Below, in pieces: positions 8,218-17,200 of a DNA stretch of 64,000 nucleotides. Origin of the DNA: Rhodospirillales bacterium (GTDB lineage Bacteria; Pseudomonadota; Alphaproteobacteria; Acetobacterales; Acetobacteraceae); NCBI GenBank assembly GCA_017304945.1, contig JAFKLG010000061.1, positions 1 to 64,000 of the forward strand, written 5' to 3'. The notes below the pieces were generated by a model, which saw only the letters and a program-made list of their open reading frames with translations, was not told the origin of the DNA and did no database searches. Every line of letters starts with the position of its first letter. Position 1 is the first letter of the stretch. A program made the position numbers and the translations under genes.

Positions 8218-9390
8218 ATGACCGACGGTCCCCTCTCCCGCTTCAAGGTGATCGACCTGACGCGGGTGCGCGCCGGCCCGACCGCCGTGCGCCAACTCGC
8301 GGACTGGGGCGCGGACGTGATCAAGATCGAAGCGCCCGAGGGCGATGCGGGTCTGGGCGGGGAGCGGCACGGGCCCGACTTCCAGAACCTGCACCGCAAC
8401 AAGCGCAGCCTGACGCTCAATCTCAAAGCGCCCGAGGGGCTGGCGATCCTGCACCGACTGGTCGCCCGCGCCGACGTGGTGGTGGAGAACTATCGGCCGG
8501 ACGTGAAATTCCGCCTCGGCGTCGACTACGAGAGCCTGCGCAAGATCAACGATCGCCTCGTCTACGCCTCCATCTCGGGTTTCGGCCAGGACGGCCCGTA
8601 TCGCGACCGCCCCGGCTTCGACCAGATCGCCCAGGGCATGGGCGGGCTGATGTCGATCACCGGGCTTCCCGGCCAGGGGCCGGTGCGCGTGGGCATCCCC
8701 GTGGCCGACCTCACCGCCGGGATCTTCGCCGCAATGGGCATCCTGATCGCCCTGCTCGAGCGGGAGACGTCCGGCAAGGGGCAGTGGGTGCAAAGCTCCC
8801 TGCTGGCCGCGCAGATCTCCATGCTGGACTTCCAGGCGGCGCGGTGGACGATCGGGCACGAGGTGCCCGGTCAGGCGGGCAACAACCATCCGACCAGCAT
8901 CCCGACCGGCGTGTTCGCCACCGCCGACGGGCACATCAACATCGCCGCCGCCGGGGACGATATCTATCGTCGCTGCTGCAAGGCGCTGGGCGTGCCCGAA
9001 CTGGCCGAGGATCCTCGCTTTGCGACCGGCCGCGCGCGCTCCGAGAACCGGGACGCGCTGAACGCCGCGCTCGAGGCGATCACCCGCACTCGTCCGTCCG
9101 CCCACTGGATCGAGGCGCTGAACGCCGCCGGCGTCCCGTCCGGGCCGATCTACCGCATGAACGAGGTGTTTGCCGATCCGCAAGTCCAGCATCTCGGCAT
9201 CACGCGAACGGTGCAGCACCCGGTGCTGGGCGCGGTCGACGTGATCGGCCAGCCGATCGAACTCAGCCGCACGCCCTGGAGTATCCGCAGCGCCACGCCT
9301 GAGCCGGGCGAACATACCGAGGCGATCCTGCGCGAGGTCGGCTTCGCCGATGCCGAGATCGCGACACTGCGGGACAAGCGGGTGGTCTGA
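8218..9390 (+). CDS. CaiB/BaiF family (class III) CoA-transferase
   Basis: A 390-residue class III CoA-transferase that moves CoA between carboxylic acids through an aspartyl-CoA intermediate. Visible marks are the N-terminal VIDLTRVRAGPTAVRQLADWGADVIKIE, the NKRSLTLNLK segment, and Asp164 in GIPVADLTAGIFA at the catalytic position. The ATG at 8218 has AGGAGGAAACG directly before it; an in-frame ATG at 8188 lacks such a signal. The substrate pair cannot be inferred, since subgroups act on carnitine, formate/oxalate, succinate/mesaconate and others. Neighbours on both sides are signalling genes, giving no pathway hint. Confidence 0.9.
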   Translation: MTDGPLSRFKVIDLTRVRAGPTAVRQLADWGADVIKIEAPEGDAGLGGERHGPDFQNLHRNKRSLTLNLKAPEGLAILHRLVARADVVVENYRPDVKFRLGVDYESLRKINDRLVYASISGFGQDGPYRDRPGFDQIAQGMGGLMSITGLPGQGPVRVGIPVADLTAGIFAAMGILIALLERETSGKGQWVQSSLLAAQISMLDFQAARWTIGHEVPGQAGNNHPTSIPTGVFATADGHINIAAAGDDIYRRCCKALGVPELAEDPRFATGRARSENRDALNAALEAITRTRPSAHWIEALNAAGVPSGPIYRMNEVFADPQVQHLGITRTVQHPVLGAVDVIGQPIELSRTPWSIRSATPEPGEHTEAILREVGFADAEIATLRDKRVV

Positions 9391-9565
9391 GCCGCCTGGC
9401 CCGCCCGCGTTGCCGGCCCGCTCCCGCGGCTGTGGCCGCGTTTGTCCCAGGCCGGCCGCAGTGGTGCCGGTAACGCGACTCCCGATGCGTTCTGGTAATC
9501 GAAACGGGGTGGTATCAGACCGTCACCCTCGGTAGTTTCGCGCCTCGCTTTCATGGAGCCAGTCC

Positions 9566-11629
9566 TTGGGCGCGGGTCCCTCCCCGTCTGCTCGGCAAGC
9601 ATTCTTGTCCCTGGTCGTTGCCCGACGGAGCGACCAGTGGGCCGCTGCCGCCGTGCTGGTCCTTTCGGCCGTCCTGTTCGCCGTCACGGCGCCGTTCGGT
9701 GCCATTCCGCTCGGGCGCGTGAATGGGTTCATCCCGGCGACGGAGGCGATGCTCATCCTCAACGGCCTCATCACCGCGGCGCTGTTGTTCGGCCAGTTCG
9801 CCTCCCTCCCCTCGCCGGCGGTGCTGGTGCTCGCGACCGGCTACCTGTTCGACGCGCAACTGACGTTGGGCCATGCGCTGAGCTTCCCCGGGGTGTTCGA
9901 CGAGGAAGGGCTATTCAAGGCGCCGCAACTGACGCCGTGGCTCTACGTCCTGTGGCACATGAGCGTCCCGGGAATCATACTCGCCTATGTCGCGGTGGAT
10001 GTGATCTGCGGCGACCGTCTCCTCATCGCCCCGCGCGCGGCAACCGCCTGGGCGATGCTGGTCGGTCTTGGCGGCGGCGCGCTCGCGGTCGCCGCCATGG
10101 CCTGGGTCGTCGACGCCTTGCCGCCGCTGCTGGAGGGCAGCAGCCGCTATGCGCGGACCGGACCAGGCGGCGTGCGCATCGGCCTGCTGATCTGGACGGC
10201 GTTGCCCCTGATCGTGCTCTGGTTCCGCCGCAATCGGAGCACGCTCGATCTCTGGCTGCTGGTCGTCATGGCGACCTGGGCCTGCGACTTCCTGACCTCG
10301 ACCGTGATCTCCAGGCAGCGCTGGGATCTCGGCTTCTACGTGGGCCGCACCTATGGCCTGCTCGCCGCCAGCTTCCTGCTGGTGGCGATGGTGATGCGCA
10401 TGAAACGGCTGCAGCATGCGCTGGTCGCTGCCCTGGACGAGGCCGAGGCGCGCAACCGGGAGCTCGCTCGGTCGCGGGAGGAGTTCGCGCGTGTCCAGCG
10501 GTTCGAAGCCGTGGGCGAACTGGTCGGTGGCGTGGGACACGACTTCAAGAACATCCTGACCGTGGTGATCGGCAGCATCGACCTGATCCAGGGCGATCCT
10601 GGCAACGCCGCCAAGGTGATGCGGGTCAGCTACACCGCGCTGGACGCTGCCCGTCGCGGCGAACGGCTGATCCAGAAGCTGCTCAGCTTTGCCCATCGCC
10701 AGGTGCTGCATCCGACGGTGGTCGACCTGAACCGCACGATCGCGCGGCTCGACGTGTTCCTCCGGCGCGCCGCCGGCGAGCAGGCGCAGTTCGACCTGCT
10801 CTGCGAGCCGGCGCTGTGGCCCGTGCGCTGCGACGTCGACGAGTTCGAATCCGCACTGCTGAACCTGGTGCTGAATGCGCGGGAGGCCGTCGCCGGCCAG
10901 TCCAACGCGCGTATTTCCGTGCTCACGCGCAACGTGACGCTCGACGCGGCGGAGGCGGCCGGAATGCAAGGTCTCACCCAAGGGGACCACGTCGTGGTGG
11001 CCGTCCGCGACAACGGGCGCGGTATGCCCGCCCAGGTGCAGGCCCGCGCGTTCGAGCCGTTCTTCACCACCAAGTCGCAGGGCGGCGGCTTCGGACTCGG
11101 ACTCAGCCAGGTCTATGGCTTCGCCACCGCCGCGCACGGGCATGTCAGTATCGCGAGCCGCGAAGGGGAAGGCTCGACCGTGACCCTGCATCTCCCGCGC
11201 GCGCGGGAAGCCCTGTCGCCCGACTCGGCGACGGCCAAAGCGGCTGTCTGCCTGCCTGGGGGACGCGAGACCATCCTGGTCGTGGAGGACGATCCGGCCG
11301 TGTGCGCGGTGGTGGTCGAGTCGCTCGAGACGCTGGGTTATGCGGTCCTGGTCGCGCACGACATGACGCAGGCGCGCGCGGTGCTGGCGCGCCGTGATCG
11401 TATCGACCTGCTGTTCTCCGAGATGGTGCTGCCGGAGGGGGGAAGCGGCCCGGCGCTGGCCGCGGCGGCGCGGGCGATGCGGCCCGAATTGCGGGTGCTG
11501 CTGACCTCGGGCCACGCGCCGGCCGATCTCGCGCGGGCGTTCGGCCCGGTCTGTGGAGAGCGCCTGCTCGCGAAGCCGTTTTCCCGAGAGACGTTGGCCG
11601 CGGAGATCCGGCGAACTCTCGAAGCCTGA
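9566..11629 (+). CDS. MASE4 hybrid histidine kinase with altered receiver
   Basis: A 687-residue hybrid kinase. Residues about 25-280 hold around eight membrane segments, matching the MASE4 integral-membrane sensor type. Then come a coiled linker, a HisKA H-box (ELVGGVGHDFKNILT, His325), and an ATPase domain with [14 protein letters not shown] and [14 protein letters not shown]-terminal receiver follows (ILVVEDDPAV ... LLAKPF). In the receiver the phospho-acceptor position reads LLFSEMVLP, so Asp is replaced by Glu619 (GAG at 11420). Kinase residues look intact. The start is a TTG at 9566 with GGAG 7 bases upstream and is uncertain. The dedicated partner is unknown; the neighbouring two-component pair is transcribed in the opposite direction. 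Confidence 0.87.
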   Translation: MGAGPSPSARQAFLSLVVARRSDQWAAAAVLVLSAVLFAVTAPFGAIPLGRVNGFIPATEAMLILNGLITAALLFGQFASLPSPAVLVLATGYLFDAQLTLGHALSFPGVFDEEGLFKAPQLTPWLYVLWHMSVPGIILAYVAVDVICGDRLLIAPRAATAWAMLVGLGGGALAVAAMAWVVDALPPLLEGSSRYARTGPGGVRIGLLIWTALPLIVLWFRRNRSTLDLWLLVVMATWACDFLTSTVISRQRWDLGFYVGRTYGLLAASFLLVAMVMRMKRLQHALVAALDEAEARNRELARSREEFARVQRFEAVGELVGGVGHDFKNILTVVIGSIDLIQGDPGNAAKVMRVSYTALDAARRGERLIQKLLSFAHRQVLHPTVVDLNRTIARLDVFLRRAAGEQAQFDLLCEPALWPVRCDVDEFESALLNLVLNAREAVAGQSNARISVLTRNVTLDAAEAAGMQGLTQGDHVVVAVRDNGRGMPAQVQARAFEPFFTTKSQGGGFGLGLSQVYGFATAAHGHVSIASREGEGSTVTLHLPRAREALSPDSATAKAAVCLPGGRETILVVEDDPAVCAVVVESLETLGYAVLVAHDMTQARAVLARRDRIDLLFSEMVLPEGGSGPALAAAARAMRPELRVLLTSGHAPADLARAFGPVCGERLLAKPFSRETLAAEIRRTLEA

Positions 11630-11703
11630 CCAGAGCTTCATCGATCCACGACCGCGCGAGGACGCTTGGTGCAGCGAAAGTCGTGCTGCTCCCGCGCCGC
11701 CGA

Positions 11704-14232
11704 TCAGGCGGAGGGCAGGCTCAGCCGCGCCTCCATCACCTCGGGATCTTCCGGCATGCGTCGGACGGTGAACCCCAGATGGCGCACGAACGCCAGCATC
11801 GGCGCGTTGTCGGCGAGCACCTGTCCCACCACCTCGCTGAGCCCGTGCGCCGTGGCCCAGGCGATCAGCCGTCGCATGAGATGCCGCGCAAGGCCCCTGC
11901 CCTTCATGTCGGCTTGCACGATCACCGCGAACTCGCCGGTGCGCTGATCCAGCTCGCACACCAGGCGCGAGATGCCGACCGTGTCGCCCGTCGCCTCGTG
12001 AATGGCGACGAACGCCATCTCCCGGTCGTAGTCGACCTGCGTGAGGCGTGCCATCTGCTCGGCCGAGAGTTCCCGGATGGCGCTGAAGAACCGGTAGCGG
12101 ATGTCCTCGGGCGAAAGCCGCTTGAAGAAGGCGCCGTGCTGCTCCGCGTCCTCGGGCCGGATCGGGCGGATCGTGAACCGCTCTCCCTTGGCCTCCCAGT
12201 GCTCGATCAGTTCGGCGGGATAGGGCGCGATCGCGAGCCGGACCCCCGGCGCGCCGGCCGGCCGCAGCGCGATCCAGGCATCGGCGGCCACCACGCCCTG
12301 CGCATCGGCGAACAGCGACCCGGCCTCGAGGCCCGCAATCTCCGGGAAGTCGACGACGAGCTGGCTGATCCGCACCAGCACCTCGGCAACCTGGCCACGC
12401 TGAGCGGCGGGGCGGTCGCGCAAGGCGGACTCGAGCTGCGCGCCGGCGCGGCTGCGCCCGATCATCGCCTGGGCGAGCGTCAGGTTGAGCGGCGGCAGGT
12501 CGATCGCGACCGCGCGGCCATCCTCCGGCGTCGTGCCACCCTGGCCGAACCGGATCGTCGGCCCGAAGGTCGGGTCGTCGGCAACACGGATCGCCAGTTC
12601 GCGGGCGCGTCCCACCTGAGGCTGCACCAGCAGGTCGGCCGTCACGCCGCGGCGGGCGGCACGGCCGGCGAGCACCCGCGCCGCGGCGGCGACCTCGGCC
12701 GCGTCGTTGAGGTCGAGCGACAGTCCGCTCGCCGGCCGCGCGGCCGGCTGCACCGCCTGGCGCAGCTTGAGTACCGCCGGGAAGCCCAGCAAGGTCGCGG
12801 CCGCTGCGGCATCTTCCGGGCTGCCGACGACGCGTCCTGCGGTGACCGGGATGCCATAGGCGGCCAGCACCTGCAGCGCCTCGTCCTGCATCAGCGCAAG
12901 ACGCCCGCTCGCCCGCACCGCGGCGAACAGGCGACTCACTGCGGTGCGGTCGGGGGCCAGCGCGAGAACCGTGCGTGGCGGCAATTCCCGAGCTGCGGCG
13001 CGGTTGCGACGATCCTGCACCAGGTGGACGAAGCCGCGCACCGCCTGTTCCGGTCCGGAAAACACGGGCAGCCCGGCCTGGGCGAGCCGGATCCGGTGCA
13101 GCGCTCCGGTGGTCTCTCCCATCGCGCAGACCAGCAGCGGCGTGCGCTGGCCCTTCGCGATGCCGATCAGGCGCTCCATGGTTTCCTCGTCGCGCGGGCC
13201 GGCCGGGGCGTGCACGACCAGCACGCCACCGACCTCCGGCCGTGCCATCTCGGCCGCCGCGGTGGTCGCGAGCGCGTCCGGCTGCCCGGGCGGGATGGTG
13301 ACCACGCCCTCCTGTAAATGCTCCGGCAGGCGTAGCCCGTGTCGAAGCACCGCATCCGCGGCGAGCCGTCCGGGGCCCAGCGCATTGCCGACGATCGCCA
13401 GCGTCTCGGTCCGGACCGGACGGGCGCGGGACAGGGTCTCGGCGGCGGCCAGCACGTCCTCGAGCCGGGTCACCGCGAGCACGCCGGCGCGGCGCAGGGC
13501 CGCCTCGAAGGTGAGGTCGGCGCCGCCAGACGGGTCGAGCAGCCGGCCGCCGGCGCGGATGGCGACCACCGTGCGCAGCCGCGCCGCGGCACGGGCGGCG
13601 GACAGGAACACGCGGTGATCCTTCAGCCGGCGGATGTCGAGGACGATCGTCCCCGTGCCGGGGTCGCGCGAGAGCCAGTCGAGCGTCAGGCCGAAACCGA
13701 TATCCCCGTTGCCGCCGATGCCGACGATCTGACTGAACCCGATCCCGTTCGGCGCCGCCCAGTCGATCACGGCCCGCGTCAGCGCGGCGGATTGCGAGAC
13801 GAGCGCGACCCGGCCGGGCGGCGCCGGCAGGTGCGCCAAGGTCGCATTCAGGCCGATCGCGCTGACGGCAGTGCCGAAGGAATGGGGCCCCAGGGCCCGC
13901 ACCCCGGACTGGCGGCAGGCGGCGGCGAGCGCCTCCACTCCGCCCTCCACCGCGCCCGGCACGATCGCGGCGAAGCAGCCGCGGGCCGGCAGTTCGGACA
14001 GCGTGCCCAGCACTTGGTCCGGGGGCAATGCGAGAACCGCGAGATGGGTGCCGGTGGTCACGTCGGCGGCGCGCGGAGCGACCTCGATCCGCCCCTTGAA
14101 CCCGCCCATCGACAGATTGGCAAGGATCTGCGCGCCGCGCTCCGTCTCCGCCCCGAACACCGCGACCGACTCCGGGCGGAACAGCGCTTCGGGATTGAAG
14201 CGGCCGGCGGGATTGGGGCGGGGGACCGTCAT
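11704..14232 (-). CDS. Pat-like bifunctional acyl-CoA-synthetase-fold/GNAT acetyltransferase
   Basis: An 842-residue protein. It has an N-terminal CoA-binding domain (LFRPESVAVFGA), a succinyl-CoA-ligase-like flavodoxin domain (about 130-460), an ATP-grasp domain (about 480-690) and a C-terminal GNAT domain (about 695-840; FTIRPIRPEDAEQHGAFFKR and the acetyl-CoA loop KGRGLARHLM). This is the layout of Salmonella Pat/YfiQ, the lysine acetyltransferase that inactivates acetyl-CoA synthetase and other AMP-forming ligases. The catalytic His of true NDP-forming ligases seems absent: the expected HTG region reads DPSGGADLTFE. That supports a regulatory rather than synthetic N-terminus. A possible target, an AMP-forming ligase, is encoded at 20956. 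Start at 14232; the frame is open further upstream without family similarity. Confidence 0.88.
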   Translation of the reverse strand: MTVPRPNPAGRFNPEALFRPESVAVFGAETERGAQILANLSMGGFKGRIEVAPRAADVTTGTHLAVLALPPDQVLGTLSELPARGCFAAIVPGAVEGGVEALAAACRQSGVRALGPHSFGTAVSAIGLNATLAHLPAPPGRVALVSQSAALTRAVIDWAAPNGIGFSQIVGIGGNGDIGFGLTLDWLSRDPGTGTIVLDIRRLKDHRVFLSAARAAARLRTVVAIRAGGRLLDPSGGADLTFEAALRRAGVLAVTRLEDVLAAAETLSRARPVRTETLAIVGNALGPGRLAADAVLRHGLRLPEHLQEGVVTIPPGQPDALATTAAAEMARPEVGGVLVVHAPAGPRDEETMERLIGIAKGQRTPLLVCAMGETTGALHRIRLAQAGLPVFSGPEQAVRGFVHLVQDRRNRAAARELPPRTVLALAPDRTAVSRLFAAVRASGRLALMQDEALQVLAAYGIPVTAGRVVGSPEDAAAAATLLGFPAVLKLRQAVQPAARPASGLSLDLNDAAEVAAAARVLAGRAARRGVTADLLVQPQVGRARELAIRVADDPTFGPTIRFGQGGTTPEDGRAVAIDLPPLNLTLAQAMIGRSRAGAQLESALRDRPAAQRGQVAEVLVRISQLVVDFPEIAGLEAGSLFADAQGVVAADAWIALRPAGAPGVRLAIAPYPAELIEHWEAKGERFTIRPIRPEDAEQHGAFFKRLSPEDIRYRFFSAIRELSAEQMARLTQVDYDREMAFVAIHEATGDTVGISRLVCELDQRTGEFAVIVQADMKGRGLARHLMRRLIAWATAHGLSEVVGQVLADNAPMLAFVRHLGFTVRRMPEDPEVMEARLSLPSA

Positions 14233-14468
14233 CACGCGGCGCAACCTAGCCGATGCGGCCGGGCGGCCCCAAGCGCGGCGTCGCGGCACGGGCCAGTGGC
14301 TGCATCCCGCCGGTGATCGGCGGCGCAGCGTCCCGCCGCAGCTCTCGCGCCATGCCCGCCGGTGATCATCCGCGCCGCGTTCTTCCCTGGCATCCGCCCG
14401 AGCGGGCGGGTTTGCCAAGTGGGTCCGATCCGGCTTGCATGCGGGGCGAAGAGTCGGGGGAGCAGGGC

Positions 14469-15428
14469 ATGGCGGACCGTTCGCATTGGGATGCGGAGAT
14501 GGCGGCGTTCACCGCGGAGGCCGAAGCGGCGGCCGCGCGGTTCCCGCCGATCCGGCTGGAGGTCCCGCTGGAACCGCATCGGCGGGTCAACGACGCGCTG
14601 AGCCTGCTCAGCGTGTCGGGTGGGCCGGAGATGGCGCGGACGACCGAGCACTGGGTAGCCGCGCGGGGGCGGCGGATCTTTGTGCGGGTGTACCGGCCGC
14701 GCACCGATCGGGTGCTGCCGACCCTGGTGTACTTCCATGGCGGCGGCTGGGTGTGGGGGTCGGTCGACACGCATGACCGGCTGGTGCGCGAGATCGCCGC
14801 CTCCGGCGACGTCGCGGTGGTGAGCGTCGACTATGCGCTGTCACCGGAGGCGCAGTTTCCGCAGGCGCTCGAGGAGTGTGCCGCGGTGACGCGGCACGTG
14901 GCGGCCGCGGCGGCGGACTGGGGCCTGGATGCGGGGACGCTGCTGGTGGGGGGTGACTCGGCAGGCGGCAACCTGGCGCTGGCGGTCGCCTTGCTGCTGC
15001 GCGATGAGGGCGGGCCGGCCCTGGCGGGCGTGCTCGCCGCTTACCCGGTCGCGGACAGCCGCCTGGATACGGCGAGCTACCAGGCCTATGGCGACGGCAG
15101 TTACGGGCTGAGCGTGGCGCGGATGGCGTTCTACTGGAACGTCTATGTGCCGCATGCGGCGGACCGGCTGCATCCGCTCGCCGCACCGTTGCGCGCGGAT
15201 CTGCGGGGGCTGCCGCCGGTGCTGGTGCTGCTGGCGGAACTCGACGTGCTGCGGAGCGAGGGCGAGGCGCTGATCGCGCGCCTGCGAGACGCGGGCGTCG
15301 CGGTGGAGAGCGCCGCATATGCGGGCGTGGTGCATGGGTTCCTGCGAGCGACCGGGGCGGTGCAGAAGGCGCGGGACGCCGTCGCCCGCGCGGGCGACTG
15401 GTTGCGAGGGCTGAACCGGCCGGTGTGA
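14469..15428 (+). CDS. alpha/beta hydrolase, hormone-sensitive lipase family
   Basis: A 319-residue HSL-family esterase/lipase (family IV). It has the oxyanion motif HGGGWVWGS, the nucleophile motif GGDSAGGN, an acidic residue in AELDVLRSEG and the His in GVVHGFLRA, so the triad is complete. ATG at 14469 is preceded by GGGGGAGC. No signal peptide, so cytoplasmic. Such enzymes hydrolyse short-chain or aromatic esters; the natural substrate is unknown. It is divergent from the Pat-like gene by 236 bp and convergent with the acdR-like regulator. Confidence 0.92.
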   Translation: MADRSHWDAEMAAFTAEAEAAAARFPPIRLEVPLEPHRRVNDALSLLSVSGGPEMARTTEHWVAARGRRIFVRVYRPRTDRVLPTLVYFHGGGWVWGSVDTHDRLVREIAASGDVAVVSVDYALSPEAQFPQALEECAAVTRHVAAAAADWGLDAGTLLVGGDSAGGNLALAVALLLRDEGGPALAGVLAAYPVADSRLDTASYQAYGDGSYGLSVARMAFYWNVYVPHAADRLHPLAAPLRADLRGLPPVLVLLAELDVLRSEGEALIARLRDAGVAVESAAYAGVVHGFLRATGAVQKARDAVARAGDWLRGLNRPV

Positions 15429-15485
15429 CGCTCCGGCCGGACCTGCCGGTGCGACGCGCCCGCCGTCGTCGCGCCGGCCGTCCAC

Positions 15486-15950
15486 TCAGAAGGCCAGCGG
15501 GGCGTTGTCGACGACCTCCTTCATGACGAAGCACGTCCGCGTCTGGCGCACCCCCGGCAGGCCCAGCAGGTCGGTGCCGTGGATGCGGTTGAAGTCCGGC
15601 ATGTCGGCGGCACGGATCTTCAGGAAGTAGTCGAACTCGCCCGCCACCAGGTGACAGTCGATCACGAAGTCCAGTGCCGTGATCGCCCGCTCGAAGTCGC
15701 CGAAGCTCTCCGGCGTCGAGCGATCCAGGACCACGCCGACGATCACCAGGACGCTGCGTCCGACGCTGGGCGGGTCGACGATCGCGCGCACGCCACGCAC
15801 CGCGCCGCTCTCGAACAACGCCTGGGTGCGCCGATGGCAGGTGGCTGGAGAGAGATGCGCCGCCTCGGCCAGTGCGGCATTGCTGATGCGCCCGTCCTGC
15901 TGCAACAGCCGCAGGAGCCGAACGTCGGTCCGGTCGAGTGACTCCGGCAT
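15486..15950 (-). CDS. acdR: Lrp/AsnC family regulator, probable AcdR
   Basis: A 154-residue Lrp/AsnC regulator: winged HTH at about 1-55 (LDRTDVRLLRLLQQDGRIS, then LAEAAHLSPATCHRRTQ) and a C-terminal ligand-binding domain (CHLVAGEFDYFLKIRAADM). It is divergent from acdS. In characterised proteobacteria ACC deaminase is controlled by a divergently encoded Lrp-type protein, AcdR, which responds to ACC and oxygen, so the name is assigned from context. ATG at 15950 has GGAAGA upstream. The 157-bp intergenic region holds an inverted repeat 11 bp from this start. Confidence 0.88.
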   Translation of the reverse strand: MPESLDRTDVRLLRLLQQDGRISNAALAEAAHLSPATCHRRTQALFESGAVRGVRAIVDPPSVGRSVLVIVGVVLDRSTPESFGDFERAITALDFVIDCHLVAGEFDYFLKIRAADMPDFNRIHGTDLLGLPGVRQTRTCFVMKEVVDNAPLAF

Positions 15951-15960
15951 GAAAGAATCT

Positions 15961-15981
15961 TCCAGAAACAGACGCTCTGGA
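15961..15981. promoter_or_regulatory. putative AcdR operator
   Basis: TCCAGA and TCTGGA form perfect 6-bp arms with a 9-base spacer (21 bp in total, the size of an Lrp-type site). It is in the acdR-acdS divergent region, next to the acdR start and 127 bp before acdS. Assignment is inference from position and symmetry. Confidence 0.45.
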
Positions 15982-16107
15982 TGAGAGACGAACCATTCTG
16001 CGTCAAGACCATCAGTCGAAGTGCTCACTGATACCCTGCACAACGGAAGCACCTTCCGCCACCGACCTGCTAAGTCCGTGGCCATCCATCGGCCCCGGAG
16101 ACCCTGC

Positions 16108-17124
16108 ATGAACCTCGCGAAATTCGAACGTTATCCGCTGACCTTCGGTCCGACCCCGGTCGAGCCGCTGCGCCGCCTCTCCTCCCATCTCGGGAAGGAC
16201 GTCGCGATCTGGGCCAAGCGGGAGGACTGCAATTCCGGCCTGGCCTTCGGCGGCAACAAGCTGCGCAAGCTCGAATACATCGTGCCCGACGCGATCGCCT
16301 CCGGGGCCGATACGCTGGTCTCGATCGGCGGCGTGCAGTCGAACCACACCCGCATGGTCGCCGCCACGGCCGCGAAGCTCGGGATGAAGTGCCGCCTGGT
16401 GCAGGAAGCCTGGGTGCCGCACGAAGACGCCGTCTATGACCGCGTCGGCAACATCCTGCTGAGCCGCGTCATGGGCGCGGACGTGCAACTGGTCGAGGAG
16501 GGCTTCGACATCGGCATCCGCGCGAGCTGGGAAGCCGCGATCGCGGACGTCAAAGCGCAAGGCGGCAAGCCTTACGCCATCCCGGCCGGCGCCTCGGTCC
16601 ACGAGTTCGGCGGGCTGGGCTACGTGGGCTTCGCTGAGGAGGTCCGCGCACAGGAGGCGCAACTCGGCTTCACCTTCGACTACATCATCGTCTGCACGGT
16701 GACCGGCTCGACCCATGCCGGCATGCTGGTGGGCTTCGCCGCCGACGGCCGCGCCCGCAAGGTGATCGGCATCGACGCGTCCGCGACGCCGGGACAGACC
16801 CGCGCCCAGGTGCTCGACATCGCGCAGCGCACCGCGGCCCTGGTGGAACTCGGCCAGGATCTGACCGCGGACGACGTCGTGCTGGTCGAGGACTACGCCT
16901 ATCCCTGCTACGGCGTGCCGTCGGACGAGACCAAGGACGCGATCCGCCTCTGCGCTCGGCTGGAAGGGATGATCACGGACCCGGTCTATGAGGGAAAGTC
17001 GATGCAGGGCCTGATCGACCTGGTCCGCAAGGACTCCTTCCCGCCCGGATCCAAGGTGCTCTACGCACATCTCGGCGGCGTGCCGGCGATCAACGGCTAC
17101 AGCTACGCGTTCCGTAACGGCTGA
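16108..17124 (+). CDS. acdS: 1-aminocyclopropane-1-carboxylate (ACC) deaminase
   Basis: A 338-residue PLP enzyme that converts ACC, the precursor of plant ethylene, to ammonia and 2-oxobutyrate. The N-terminal [12 protein letters not shown] and [16 protein letters not shown] are typical of AcdS. PLP-binding Lys51, catalytic Ser78 (GVQSNH), Tyr294 and Glu295 (DPVYEGKSM) and Leu322 (YAHLGG) all sit at the Pseudomonas numbering. Glu295 and Leu322 are the residues that separate true ACC deaminases from D-cysteine desulfhydrases, which carry Ser and Thr there. Length equals the family norm. ATG at 16108 follows GGAGA. It is paired divergently with an AcdR-like regulator. ACC deaminases usually mark plant-associated bacteria that lower host ethylene or use ACC as nitrogen source. 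Confidence 0.95.
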   Translation: MNLAKFERYPLTFGPTPVEPLRRLSSHLGKDVAIWAKREDCNSGLAFGGNKLRKLEYIVPDAIASGADTLVSIGGVQSNHTRMVAATAAKLGMKCRLVQEAWVPHEDAVYDRVGNILLSRVMGADVQLVEEGFDIGIRASWEAAIADVKAQGGKPYAIPAGASVHEFGGLGYVGFAEEVRAQEAQLGFTFDYIIVCTVTGSTHAGMLVGFAADGRARKVIGIDASATPGQTRAQVLDIAQRTAALVELGQDLTADDVVLVEDYAYPCYGVPSDETKDAIRLCARLEGMITDPVYEGKSMQGLIDLVRKDSFPPGSKVLYAHLGGVPAINGYSYAFRNG

Positions 17125-17200
17125 ACCCACGTAGCCGCTGTCACGGGCGGGCGGACATCCCTGCCCGCCCGATTCCGGCCAGCGCGGCGGCGGGCCGACG

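Noticed and set aside
9391..9565. Small RNA or tRNA gene between the CoA-transferase and the hybrid kinase
   Set aside because: No cloverleaf, promoter or terminator could be recognised in these 175 bp.
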